From the NCBI GenBank assembly GCA_045589695.1, contig JAZNPP010000067.1:1-64000 (forward strand): a stretch of DNA of 64,000 nt, read 5' to 3'. Positions 34,675 to 43,043 of this stretch are shown here, piece by piece. The notes under the pieces were generated by a model that was not told the DNA's origin, did not search any database, and worked only from the letters and a program-made list of their open reading frames with translations. This DNA is from HGM04593 sp045589695. GTDB taxonomy: Bacteria; Bacteroidota; Bacteroidia; Bacteroidales; Bacteroidaceae. The translations under genes were made by a program, and so were the position numbers. Every line of letters begins with the position of its first letter. The first letter of the stretch is position 1.

Positions 34675-36228
34675 ATGAGCAAGCAATTTGAAAAAATCAA
34701 AGAGCTGGTTGCCCTTCGTGCCAAAGCTCGTATCGGTGGCGGAGAAAAAGCCATTGAAAAGCAGCACGAGAGAGGCAAGTACACTGCGCGCGAGCGCATC
34801 GACATGCTGCTCGACAAAGGCAGTTTCGAGGAAATGGACATGTTCGTAACGCACCGTTGCACCAACTTCGGCCAAGAGAAAAAGCAGTTTCTCGGCGACG
34901 GCGTCGTAACAGGCGCGGGAACAATAGAGGGGCGTCCGGTATATGTATTCGCGCAGGACTTTACCGTAACAGGCGGTTCGCTCTCCGAGACCATGGCGCA
35001 GAAGATATGCAAAGTAATGGACATGGCCATGAAGGTGGGCGCTCCCGTGATAGGCATCAATGACAGCGGCGGCGCACGTATTCAGGAGGGCATCAACGCC
35101 CTTGCCGGCTATGCCGAGATTTTCCAACGCAACATCATGGCATCGGGTGTCATTCCTCAGATTTCAGGAATATTCGGCCCATGCGCAGGCGGCGCGGTAT
35201 ACTCTCCGGCACTTACCGACTTTACAATAATGATGGAAGGCACGGCATACATGTTCCTTACCGGCCCAAAGGTTGTGAAGACCGTGCTTGGCGAAGTTGT
35301 GACACAGGAAGAGCTTGGCGGAGCCAGCGTACACGCAAGCAAGTCCGGCGTCACCCACTTTACAGCGCAGACCGAGGAAGAGGGTCTCATGCTTATCCGT
35401 AAGCTCATGAGCTACATACCCCAGAACAATATGGAGAGCGTGCCCGATATTCCATGCACAGACCCGATAAACCGCACAAGCGACATTCTCAACACCATAA
35501 TACCCGACAACCCTAATCAGGCATATGACATGTACAGGGTAATTGCCGAGGTTGTCGATAACGGCGAATTCCTTGAGGTGCATCGTGACTATGCGCAGAA
35601 TATCATTGTAGGTTTCGCGCGCATGAACGGAAAGGCGGTAGGTATCGTTGCCAACCAGCCATGCAAATATGCGGGTGTGCTCGACTGCAACTCTTCACGC
35701 AAAGGCGCACGCTTCGTACGTTTCTGCGACGCGTTCAATATTCCCCTCGTAACGCTTGTGGATGTTCCCGGCTTCCTTCCGGGAACGGCTCAGGAGTACA
35801 ATGCCGTAATTCTACACGGCGCCAAGCTGTTATACGCATTCGGCGAAGCGACTGTACCCAAAGTAACTGTGACGTTACGCAAGTCTTATGGCGGCTCACA
35901 CATCGTCATGGCATGCAAACAGCTTCGTGCCGACCTCAACTACGCATGGCCAAGCGCAGAGATAGCGGTTATGGGAGCTGCAGGAGCCGCAGAGGTGCTT
36001 TACGCCAAGGAAGCGAAAGAGGCCGAAAACCCCAAAGCTTTCATCGCAGAGAAAGAAGAGGAGTACAACAGATTGTTCGCCAACCCGTATCAGGCTGCGA
36101 AATACGGTTACATCGACGATGTGATTGAGCCTCGCAACACACGCTTCCGCATTATCAGAGCGCTTGCGCAGCTTGAAAGCAAACGTCAGGAACTCCCCAA
36201 AAAGAAACATGGCAATATTCCACTATAA
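34675..36228 (+). CDS. mmdA: Acyl-CoA carboxylase/decarboxylase carboxyltransferase subunit (methylmalonyl-CoA decarboxylase alpha-type)
   Basis: This 517-residue enzyme moves a carboxyl group between methylmalonyl/propionyl-CoA and biotin. Both crotonase-like halves are present: the N-terminal one with INDSGGARIQEGINALAGY and GPCAGGAVYSPALTDFTIMM, and the C-terminal one with LVDVPGFLPGTAQEYNAVI and SYGGSHIVMACKQL. Length equals the family norm. Genes for an epimerase, a small subunit and a biotin carrier surround it. No beta-type sodium-pump subunit gene follows here, so whether it acts as a decarboxylase or as propionyl-CoA carboxylase cannot be told. Confidence 0.93.
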   Translation: MSKQFEKIKELVALRAKARIGGGEKAIEKQHERGKYTARERIDMLLDKGSFEEMDMFVTHRCTNFGQEKKQFLGDGVVTGAGTIEGRPVYVFAQDFTVTGGSLSETMAQKICKVMDMAMKVGAPVIGINDSGGARIQEGINALAGYAEIFQRNIMASGVIPQISGIFGPCAGGAVYSPALTDFTIMMEGTAYMFLTGPKVVKTVLGEVVTQEELGGASVHASKSGVTHFTAQTEEEGLMLIRKLMSYIPQNNMESVPDIPCTDPINRTSDILNTIIPDNPNQAYDMYRVIAEVVDNGEFLEVHRDYAQNIIVGFARMNGKAVGIVANQPCKYAGVLDCNSSRKGARFVRFCDAFNIPLVTLVDVPGFLPGTAQEYNAVILHGAKLLYAFGEATVPKVTVTLRKSYGGSHIVMACKQLRADLNYAWPSAEIAVMGAAGAAEVLYAKEAKEAENPKAFIAEKEEEYNRLFANPYQAAKYGYIDDVIEPRNTRFRIIRALAQLESKRQELPKKKHGNIPL

Positions 36229-36238
36229 ACGAAATATT

Positions 36239-36388
36239 ATGGAAGACAAGAACAAGATAGACAATGCGGTTGCCGCAGCGATAGTCATGGCGCTCGACTG
36301 CCATTTCGGCAATAACATACACGACACCGAGAGCGGCGTGCTTACGATAAGCTATGTAAACAAACATTGGAATAACCTTAACAGATAA
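36239..36388 (+). CDS. Small 49-residue subunit in the methylmalonyl-CoA operon (MmdE/OadG-tail-like)
   Basis: This small protein reads MEDKNKIDNAVAAAIVMAL and then HDTESGVLTISYVNK. It lies between the carboxyltransferase (10-base gap) and the biotin carrier (4-base gap), the place where other Bacteroidales keep an OadG- or MmdE-like subunit. The A-A-I-x-x-A helix and the GVLTI strand resemble the soluble tail of those subunits. It has no membrane helix. Its likely job is to stabilise the complex, by position only. Confidence 0.7.
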   Translation: MEDKNKIDNAVAAAIVMALDCHFGNNIHDTESGVLTISYVNKHWNNLNR

Positions 36389-36392
36389 AACC

Positions 36393-36821
36393 ATGAAAGA
36401 GTACAAATATACAATCAACGGCAACCAGTACGAGGTTGTCATAAACGACGTTAATGAAACGACAGCCAACGTAACGGTAAACGGTGAGCAGTTCAATGTG
36501 GAGTGGGAAAAACCGAAGGAGGAGAAACCTGCTGTAAAGGTACAGCCAGTTGCCAAGCCTGCAGCAAAACCGTCACCGGCAGCCGTACCCGCAGCGGCTC
36601 CTGTCAGCGGGAACGCCGTCAAGACCCCGTTGCCGGGCGTTATCATCGACGTGAAGGTTAATGTGGGCGATATGGTTAAGAAGGGCGACACGGTAGTTGT
36701 GCTTGAGGCCATGAAGATGGAGAACAACATAAATGCAGACCGTGACGGCAAAGTCGTGGCTATTCATGTAGCGAAGGGCGACACCGTTGCCGACGGCGCG
36801 GCGCTTGTCGTATTGGAATAA
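36393..36821 (+). CDS. Biotin carboxyl carrier protein (biotin/lipoyl attachment domain)
   Basis: This 142-residue protein ferries CO2 on biotin. It opens with a short beta domain (KEYKYTINGNQYEVVINDV), has a Pro/Ala-rich flexible linker (about residues 41-72), and ends in the biotinyl domain with Lys108 of the EAMKMEN motif as the modified residue. BirA, encoded at 62408-63160, would attach the biotin. It is the last gene of the operon; two hairpins follow. Confidence 0.95.
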   Translation: MKEYKYTINGNQYEVVINDVNETTANVTVNGEQFNVEWEKPKEEKPAVKVQPVAKPAAKPSPAAVPAAAPVSGNAVKTPLPGVIIDVKVNVGDMVKKGDTVVVLEAMKMENNINADRDGKVVAIHVAKGDTVADGAALVVLE

Positions 36822-36851
36822 CAACAACATTACAAGCATAAAAAGGCGACC

Positions 36852-36890
36852 CTGATTATCTGACCCAAAAAAGTCGGACAGATTAATCAG
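36852..36890 (+). other. Hairpin after the biotin carrier gene
   Basis: CTGATTATCTG (36852-36862) pairs with CAGATTAATCAG (36879-36890) with a single bulged base; the 16-base loop is A-rich. It is followed 14 bases later by a second hairpin, so it may form part of a compound 3' end. Confidence 0.5.
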
Positions 36891-36903
36891 AAGTTTATTG
36901 GCA

Positions 36904-36930
36904 AAGAGTCCGGTGCATTACCGGACTCTT
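36904..36930. terminator. Bidirectional hairpin between the biotin carrier gene and rarA
   Basis: AAGAGTCCGGT (36904-36914) and ACCGGACTCTT (36920-36930) form a perfect 11-bp stem with a 5-base loop. The TCATTTT that follows on the plus strand gives a weak U-tract. It abuts the rarA stop codon at 36932. Confidence 0.72.
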
Positions 36931-36931
36931 A

Positions 36932-38212
36932 TCATTTTGTAAAAGGCTTATCGTCTCCCCAACACTGCCGCATCCATGCCTTGCTCTTATCCTCTACAGG
37001 GTTGTCCTGCGGATACCAGAAAGAGAACTCCTTGCCCTCGTCGGGCAGATATTGCTGCTTCACGAAATGGCCGGGATAGTCGTGGGGGTATTTGTACCCG
37101 TCGGAGTAACCGAGGTCTGCCATAAGCTGTGTCGGAGCATTACGCAAATGCAGGGGCACCGGAAGATTCCCCGTTTCACGCACCTTCTGCAATGCACTGT
37201 TTATACCCATGTATGCAGAATTGCTTTTAGGTGATGAGGCTAAGTACACCACAGCCTCGGCAAGAGGAATACGGCCTTCGGGCCAGCCTATCTTCGTGAC
37301 CGCATCGAATGCGGCATTGGCAAGCAGCAAGGCGTTCGGATTGGCAAGACCGACATCCTCGGCGGCGGATATCACGATGCGCCGCGCGATGAACGCAGGG
37401 TCTTCACCGCCCTCAATCATACGGGCCATCCAATAGAGAGCAGCGTCGGGATCGCTGCCGCGTATTGACTTTATGAACGCCGATACAATATCATAATGCA
37501 TCTCGCCGTCCTTGTCGTATGCAACGGGATTCTGTTGAAGAGCCTTGACTACTTTTTCGTCAGTTATCGCGACAGGCGAAGCCTGCTCGCTCTCCACCAC
37601 AAGTTCAAGTATATTAAGCAACTTGCGGGCGTCGCCGCCGCTGTAACGGAGCATCGCATCCGTTTCCTTAAGCTCCACGCCTCTGCTACGCAAAATTTCA
37701 TCATTGTTTACGGCATGCCGGAGAAGCGAAAGAAGGTCTTCTTTCTCAAGCGGCTTAAGCACATACAGCTGACAGCGCGACAACAAAGGGCGGATAACCT
37801 CAAACGACGGATTTTCCGTCGTGGCACCTATCAAAGTCACGGTACCCGTTTCCACCGCGCTCAGCAGAGAGTCCTGCTGCGACTTATTGAAACGGTGAAT
37901 CTCGTCTATGAACAATATTGCGCCGCCACGGGAAAACAGAGGGGAACTTTTGGCCTTTTCTATAACTTCGCGTACCTCCTTCACGCCTGACGACACTGCG
38001 TTCAAGGTGTAGAAAGGACGGTTCAGTTGATGAGCGATAATGCGGGCAATAGTGGTCTTGCCCGTGCCGGGGGGGCCCCACATTATGAATGAGAGTATAC
38101 GCCCCGAATCAATCATCCGACGCAGGACAGCTCCCTCGCCAACGAGGTGCTTCTGCCCGACATACCCCTCGAACGAGGTAGGACGCATACGTTCCGCCAA
38201 AGGTTGTGCCAT
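36932..38212 (-). CDS. rarA: Replication-associated recombination protein A (MgsA/RarA AAA ATPase)
   Basis: This 426-residue AAA+ ATPase is related to clamp loaders and acts at stalled replication forks. Walker A is GPPGTGKTTIARI, Walker B is AILFIDEIHRFNKSQQD, sensor 1 is VTLIGATTENPSFEV, and the arginine finger region is PLLSRCQLYVLKPL. The C-terminal tetramerization part (SDPDAALYWMARMIEGGEDP, and later YKYPHDYPGHFVKQQYLP) is intact. Length is typical. It is single, downstream of nothing obvious; 66 bases separate it from fhs, which lies upstream on the same strand. Confidence 0.95.
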   Translation of the reverse strand: MAQPLAERMRPTSFEGYVGQKHLVGEGAVLRRMIDSGRILSFIMWGPPGTGKTTIARIIAHQLNRPFYTLNAVSSGVKEVREVIEKAKSSPLFSRGGAILFIDEIHRFNKSQQDSLLSAVETGTVTLIGATTENPSFEVIRPLLSRCQLYVLKPLEKEDLLSLLRHAVNNDEILRSRGVELKETDAMLRYSGGDARKLLNILELVVESEQASPVAITDEKVVKALQQNPVAYDKDGEMHYDIVSAFIKSIRGSDPDAALYWMARMIEGGEDPAFIARRIVISAAEDVGLANPNALLLANAAFDAVTKIGWPEGRIPLAEAVVYLASSPKSNSAYMGINSALQKVRETGNLPVPLHLRNAPTQLMADLGYSDGYKYPHDYPGHFVKQQYLPDEGKEFSFWYPQDNPVEDKSKAWMRQCWGDDKPFTK

Positions 38213-38278
38213 AGTGTTTATATATCATCAAAACCCTGTACAAGAGTACAAGGTTCTGACATGTTTATAATTTTGCGA

Positions 38279-39940
38279 TTAACTCAGGCCTACTATCTCG
38301 CCGTCCACGAAATCTATATGATTAGCCTGCGGATCTTTCGGCAATCCCGGCATTCTGATGATGTCGCCGGCGATAGCGACTATCATTTCCGCACCAGCAT
38401 TGAGCACCACATCCCTTATCTGAAGATTGAAGCCCTTTACGGCGCCGTACTGCTTGGCGTCGGCACTGAAAGAGAACTGCGTCTTTGCTATACATACCGG
38501 GAACGACGCAAGGCCATATTTTTCGGCAAGTTTGATACGGTCGAGCGCAGGCTTTGCGAAAGAGACAGAAGCCGCACCGTATATATTCTTCGCTACCTTC
38601 TCGATTTTCGTTTGTATGCTGTCGTTGTCGTCGTATGTGAAACGCAACGGCTGAGAGGGGTTGTTCTCTATTGTATCGACAACTATCTTTGCCATTTCCA
38701 CTGCACCCTCGCCGCCCTGCGCGAATGCGTTGTTTATAACGAACGGCAAGCCGAGTTCCTTCTCGCAGTGTTCACGCAGCAACGCCATTTCCTCGTCTGT
38801 ATCCGTAGCGAAGCGGTTGAACACGACAACTACCGACTGACCGAACGAACGCAAGTTGGCAACGTGGCGGTCAAGATTGGCAAGACCGTTACGCAACCCC
38901 TCCATGTCGGGTTCCTTTATCTTGTCAAGTTCCACGCCGCCATGCATTTTGAGTCCCTGGGCCGTTGCCACGATTACAGTAGCGTCGGGCTGAAGGCCGC
39001 TCTTACGGCAAAGGATGTTGTAGAACTTCTCAGCACCGAGATCCGCTCCGAAGCCAGCCTCCGTAATGGTATATTCGCTATGCGCAAGGGCCATTTTGGT
39101 CGCGAGCTGGGAGTTGCAACCGTGAGCGATGTTAGCGAACGGGCCTCCATGAATGATTGCGGGAGTATTCTCGGTCGTCTGCACAAGATTAGGCTGAATA
39201 GCATCTTTAAGAAGCACCATAATAGAGCCTGCTACGCCCAAGTCCTTTACAGTGAAAGGCTCGCCCGAATATGTATAGCCGAGCATTATGTTTTCTATTC
39301 TGCGACGCAAATCCTCTTCGTCGCTTGCAAGACAGAGTATTGCCATAAGTTCAGAAGCGGGAGTAATGTCAAAGCCGGCTTGTTCCACAAGGCCGTTTGC
39401 CGCAGGACCTATGCCTGTGATTATCGAACGCAACGAGCGGTCGTTCACGTCAAGCACGCGACGCCACAGGATTTCCTTGAGGCCGAAGCCCTCCTTTGCA
39501 TGCTGATAGAGATAGTTGTCGAGCAATGCCGAAATCATATTGTGCGCCGATGTTATCGCATGGAAGTCACCCGTAAAATGCAAGTTTATTTTTTCCATCG
39601 GCAACACCTGAGCGTAGCCGCCGCCGGCAGCGCCGCCCTTCATGCCGAAACAGGGGCCGAGAGAAGGCTCACGCAGAGCGACTACAGCCTTTTTGCCTAT
39701 TTTGTTAAGACCGAGAGCAAGACCTATGGAAACAGTCGTCTTTCCTATGCCGGCCTTAGTCGCAGTAATAGCGGTAACAAGTATCAGTTTGCCTTTTTGC
39801 TTACCGATAAGATTAAGCGGAAGCTTTGCTATGTACTTTCCATAATGTTCGAGGTCATTGGCGTCAATTCCTATCTGCGCCGCTACGTTCTCAATACGTT
39901 CAAGCCTGGTCTCATGTGCTATCTGAATGTCGCTCTTCAT
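38279..39940 (-). CDS. fhs: Formate--tetrahydrofolate ligase
   Basis: This 553-residue enzyme makes 10-formyl-tetrahydrofolate from formate, ATP and THF. The P-loop-like motif ITATKAGIGKTTVSIGLALG is present, along with LREPSLGPCFGMKGGAAGGG, FTGDFHAITSAHN and the C-terminal region ASVSFAKPALDRIKLAEKYG. Length matches the bacterial family. It could share a transcript with rarA, but a promoter of its own is visible at 39981. A 619-codon open frame on the opposite strand is a composition shadow of this gene. Confidence 0.96.
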   Translation of the reverse strand: MKSDIQIAHETRLERIENVAAQIGIDANDLEHYGKYIAKLPLNLIGKQKGKLILVTAITATKAGIGKTTVSIGLALGLNKIGKKAVVALREPSLGPCFGMKGGAAGGGYAQVLPMEKINLHFTGDFHAITSAHNMISALLDNYLYQHAKEGFGLKEILWRRVLDVNDRSLRSIITGIGPAANGLVEQAGFDITPASELMAILCLASDEEDLRRRIENIMLGYTYSGEPFTVKDLGVAGSIMVLLKDAIQPNLVQTTENTPAIIHGGPFANIAHGCNSQLATKMALAHSEYTITEAGFGADLGAEKFYNILCRKSGLQPDATVIVATAQGLKMHGGVELDKIKEPDMEGLRNGLANLDRHVANLRSFGQSVVVVFNRFATDTDEEMALLREHCEKELGLPFVINNAFAQGGEGAVEMAKIVVDTIENNPSQPLRFTYDDNDSIQTKIEKVAKNIYGAASVSFAKPALDRIKLAEKYGLASFPVCIAKTQFSFSADAKQYGAVKGFNLQIRDVVLNAGAEMIVAIAGDIIRMPGLPKDPQANHIDFVDGEIVGLS

Positions 39941-39980
39941 AAATGTATATTTTTGGTTATTTCAATTCGATATTATTCAG

Positions 39981-39988
39981 CGAAGATA
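39981..39988 (-). promoter_or_regulatory. -7 promoter element of fhs
   Basis: On the minus strand this reads TATCTTCG within the 18-base context TTATCTTCGCTGAATAAT, repeated exactly upstream of the DUF5103 gene at 48303-48286. It sits 41 bases before the fhs start. No clean -33 box at the usual distance. Confidence 0.55.
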
Positions 39989-40042
39989 AAAAAATATATT
40001 GAATAACTTGTAAACAGAATTGTCATATTTATTACCGCCGGC

Positions 40043-40076
40043 AAAAAAAATCTCCGGAACGGACAATTAAGGAGAT
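40043..40076 (-). terminator. Probable terminator of the orphan glycosyltransferase gene
   Basis: On the minus strand ATCTCC (40076-40071) and GGAGAT (40055-40050) form a 6-bp stem around a 15-base loop and are followed by a run of Ts (plus-strand A-run 40043-40050). The stem is short but the U-tract is good. Confidence 0.65.
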
Positions 40077-40077
40077 G

Positions 40078-41142
40078 TCAAGACAGAAAAGACTGCACCA
40101 TATTCTCCAACAAATTGTGGTCGCCGATAAATTCCGAAAGAAGCCGGTCGCAATTCCCGCAAAATCCTTCATAATCAAAATTAGAGAGATATACAGCCAA
40201 TTCGCTGTCCAAGTTATCGCAATCGTCTATTACGACCCCCAAATTATACTTTTCGACATATACCGCCTGAGTGGAGCCTTTCGTTACAATTACCGGTCTC
40301 TTATAAATTAAAGCTAAATAAAAGCGGTTAGACATTATAGCCGAATGTTCTTTATTATCGGGGAAATATATATTCACGAATGTCGCGGCCGATACAATAG
40401 ATGCCTCATTCTTTTTATCATAAAAACCTGAAAACGACACATTCCTGATATTGTTTCTTGCCGCATAATCCATAAGACCCCGCTCCGCTTTGCCAGAGCC
40501 TGCGAAACATATCGAATACCTGCTTTTGTTTCCAAGAGCCGCCAGGACCTTGACATTTGAGCTGTAATTGCGTATAGCGCCTATTGTCAGCACCTGAACA
40601 AGGCCTTCTGAATCAAAAGCGCGGGGTCTGTCGCTTAAAGAGCGTACAGCCTCTTCGACATTGAAGTTATGTGATATCAAATATCCGAAACGGGACGGCA
40701 GATATTGCCTGAAGCCCGGCGAGGATATTACATTGCAGGCGCTTGCTGACAAAACTCTTGAATAGCAGCCATAAAGAAGAGGATATTGTTCTACAGAGAC
40801 ATCACGATAATCGATAATATAACGTTTATAATAGCTTCTTCTTAGAAAAGACGAAAGCAGAATCGCTAAATGAGGACCGGAAACGATAAGTTTGTCGTAC
40901 TTATTCGCTTTTATGCACTTCTTGATGAAACGAGCGTATGAAAAATACCGAAACAATTTCACCAACGGATTTTTCAAAGATTTTTCAGGCGCAGAAAATG
41001 CATATCGCATATTTGAATCACTGCCGTCCCTGTCCCATAATATAACATCGTAATCGCACGCGGATTTTTCAAGTATCCGTGTATATGTGTTAATATATGG
41101 ACACACCCATCTGTTTCCAAGTATTACTATCGCGACTTTCAT
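40078..41142 (-). CDS. Orphan glycosyltransferase, GT-B fold (GT4-like)
   Basis: This 354-residue protein opens with VAIVILGNRWVCPYINTYTR, the first Rossmann strand of a GT-B enzyme. It continues with KLIVSGPHLAILLSSFL, YIIDYRDVSVEQYPLLYG and the donor-side half VQVLTIGAIRNYSSNVKVL, AGSGKAERGLMDYA and KRPVIVTKGSTQAVYVEKYN. The C-terminal E-x7-E of classical GT4 members is not clear. By eye its DNA is poorer in G and C than its neighbours, as often seen in exchanged surface-polysaccharide genes. It lies alone between fhs and glnS; its sugar is unknown. Confidence 0.78.
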   Translation of the reverse strand: MKVAIVILGNRWVCPYINTYTRILEKSACDYDVILWDRDGSDSNMRYAFSAPEKSLKNPLVKLFRYFSYARFIKKCIKANKYDKLIVSGPHLAILLSSFLRRSYYKRYIIDYRDVSVEQYPLLYGCYSRVLSASACNVISSPGFRQYLPSRFGYLISHNFNVEEAVRSLSDRPRAFDSEGLVQVLTIGAIRNYSSNVKVLAALGNKSRYSICFAGSGKAERGLMDYAARNNIRNVSFSGFYDKKNEASIVSAATFVNIYFPDNKEHSAIMSNRFYLALIYKRPVIVTKGSTQAVYVEKYNLGVVIDDCDNLDSELAVYLSNFDYEGFCGNCDRLLSEFIGDHNLLENMVQSFLS

Positions 41143-41241
41143 AAAAAGATATTCTGCCTTTCAATGGCAACATGCAAAAACAAAGATATACAAAAAACGC
41201 AATATTTGGACAATCTTCATCTTTTTTACAGATTTATTGAC

Positions 41242-41249
41242 TATATTCG
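41242..41249 (+). promoter_or_regulatory. -7 promoter element of glnS
   Basis: TATATTCG (the TTCG form of the -7 box) lies 35 bases before the glnS ATG at 41285. No convincing -33 box is present. Confidence 0.5.
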
Positions 41250-41284
41250 CATGATTAAATAGAATACACAAAAACTCACAAACA

Positions 41285-43027
41285 ATGATTGCGAATAATG
41301 AAGCCGAGAAAGGCGAGAAAAAAAGCATAAGTTTTATTGAACAGATTATAGTAGACGACCTCGAACAGGGCAAGAACGGGAAAAAAGTACAGACACGCTT
41401 CCCGCCCGAGCCCAACGGCTATCTTCATATAGGACACGCGAAGGCCATATGCATGGACTTTGGCATGGCACAGAAGTACAATGGCGTTTGCAACCTCCGT
41501 TTCGACGACACCAACCCCACCAAAGAGGACGTGGAGTATGTGGACGCAATTATGGAGGATATCAAATGGCTCGGCTTCGATTGGGCGAACGTGTATTACG
41601 CTTCGGACTACTTCGACCAGCTATGGGATTTCGCGATCAAGCTTATAAAAGAGGGAAAGGCATATATTGACGAACAGACTGCGGAACAGATCGCCGAGCA
41701 GAAGGGTACCCCTACCCAACCGGGAACCGACAGTCCCTACCGCAACCGCCCCGTAGAAGAGAGCCTTGAACTGTTCCGGAAGATGAATACAGGCGAAATT
41801 GAAGAGGGCAAGATGGTGCTGCGCGCCAAGATTGACATGTCAAGTCCCAACATGCATTTCCGCGACCCTATCATATACCGTGTCGTAAAGGCGGCGCACC
41901 ACCGCACCGGCGAAAAGTGGAAGGCATACCCCATGTACGACTTCGCCCACGGACAGAGCGACTATTTCGAGGGAGTGACGCACTCTTTATGTACTCTGGA
42001 GTTCGTGCCTCACCGCCCATTGTACGACCTGTTCGTAGACTGGGTCAAAGACGGCAAGGACCTTGACGACAACCGCCCCCGCCAGTACGAGTTCAACAAG
42101 CTCAACCTGAATTACACTCTTATGAGCAAACGCAACCTGCTCATTCTTGTAAAAGAGGGACTCGTAAACGGTTGGGACGACCCTCGCATGCCGACACTGT
42201 GCGGTTTCCGCCGTCGCGGATATTCGCCCGAGTCCATAAGAAATTTCGTAGATAAAATCGGCTATACCACATACGATGCGCTTAACGACTTCGCATTGCT
42301 TGAGAGCGCTGTACGAGAGGACCTTAACTCACGCGCGACACGTGTTTCGGCCGTCATTAACCCTGTAAAGCTCGTCGTCACCAACTACCCCGAAGGACAA
42401 ACAGAAGAACTTACAGCCATCAATAACCCCGAAAGGCCCGAAGACGGCACACACACGATCGAGTTCAGCCGTGAACTGTGGATAGAGCGTGACGACTTCA
42501 TGGAAGATGCTCCAAAGAACTACTTCCGCCTGACACCGGGCAGGGAGGTGCGTCTTAAGAATGCGTATATCGTTCAATGCACAGGATGCAACAAGGACGA
42601 GAACGGCAACGTTACCGAGGTGCTTTGCGAATACATTCCGCAGACAAAGACAGGCGAAGCCGAAGCTAACCGCAAGGTAAAGAGTACCATTCATTGGGTA
42701 AGTTGCGAGCACTGCCTGAAAGCCGAAGTACGCCTGTACGACCGACTGTGGAGCGTCGAGAATCCTCGTGACGAAATGGCGGCTATACGCGAAGCTAAGA
42801 ACTGCGACGCCCTCGCGGCCATGAAAGAGATGATTAACCCGGAGTCCTTGAAAGTCCTCAAGAACTGCTATGTCGAAAAGTATCTTGCCGAACGCAAACC
42901 GCTCGACTACCTGCAGTTCCAGAGAATAGGCTATTTCAACATCGACCCCGACTCAACGGCCGACAACCTTATATTCAACCGCACCGTATCTCTCAAAGAT
43001 ACATGGAGCAAACTGAAGAACAGATAA
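41285..43027 (+). CDS. glnS: Glutaminyl-tRNA synthetase
   Basis: This 580-residue class I synthetase charges tRNA-Gln directly. The HIGH-type motif is in PPEPNGYLHIGHAKAI, the KMSKS-type motif is LMSKRNLL, and FDDTNPTKEDVEYV and DFAHGQSDYFEGVTHSL are family signatures. The C-terminal anticodon-binding beta-barrels follow (about residues 350-580). Length is normal. It is followed after 16 bases by a TPR gene, which may be co-transcribed. Confidence 0.97.
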   Translation: MIANNEAEKGEKKSISFIEQIIVDDLEQGKNGKKVQTRFPPEPNGYLHIGHAKAICMDFGMAQKYNGVCNLRFDDTNPTKEDVEYVDAIMEDIKWLGFDWANVYYASDYFDQLWDFAIKLIKEGKAYIDEQTAEQIAEQKGTPTQPGTDSPYRNRPVEESLELFRKMNTGEIEEGKMVLRAKIDMSSPNMHFRDPIIYRVVKAAHHRTGEKWKAYPMYDFAHGQSDYFEGVTHSLCTLEFVPHRPLYDLFVDWVKDGKDLDDNRPRQYEFNKLNLNYTLMSKRNLLILVKEGLVNGWDDPRMPTLCGFRRRGYSPESIRNFVDKIGYTTYDALNDFALLESAVREDLNSRATRVSAVINPVKLVVTNYPEGQTEELTAINNPERPEDGTHTIEFSRELWIERDDFMEDAPKNYFRLTPGREVRLKNAYIVQCTGCNKDENGNVTEVLCEYIPQTKTGEAEANRKVKSTIHWVSCEHCLKAEVRLYDRLWSVENPRDEMAAIREAKNCDALAAMKEMINPESLKVLKNCYVEKYLAERKPLDYLQFQRIGYFNIDPDSTADNLIFNRTVSLKDTWSKLKNR

Positions 43028-43043
43028 GCCCGTACAGTACAGC

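Noticed and set aside
36841..36931. Riboswitch-like tandem hairpins after the biotin carrier gene
   Set aside because: They lie at a 3' end between convergent genes, so transcription termination is the simpler reading.
38147..40006. A 619-codon open frame opposite fhs
   Set aside because: It lies almost exactly antisense to fhs, whose motifs are unmistakable. The translation is rich in Arg, Cys, Tyr and His without any domain pattern, as expected from a mirror of biased codons.
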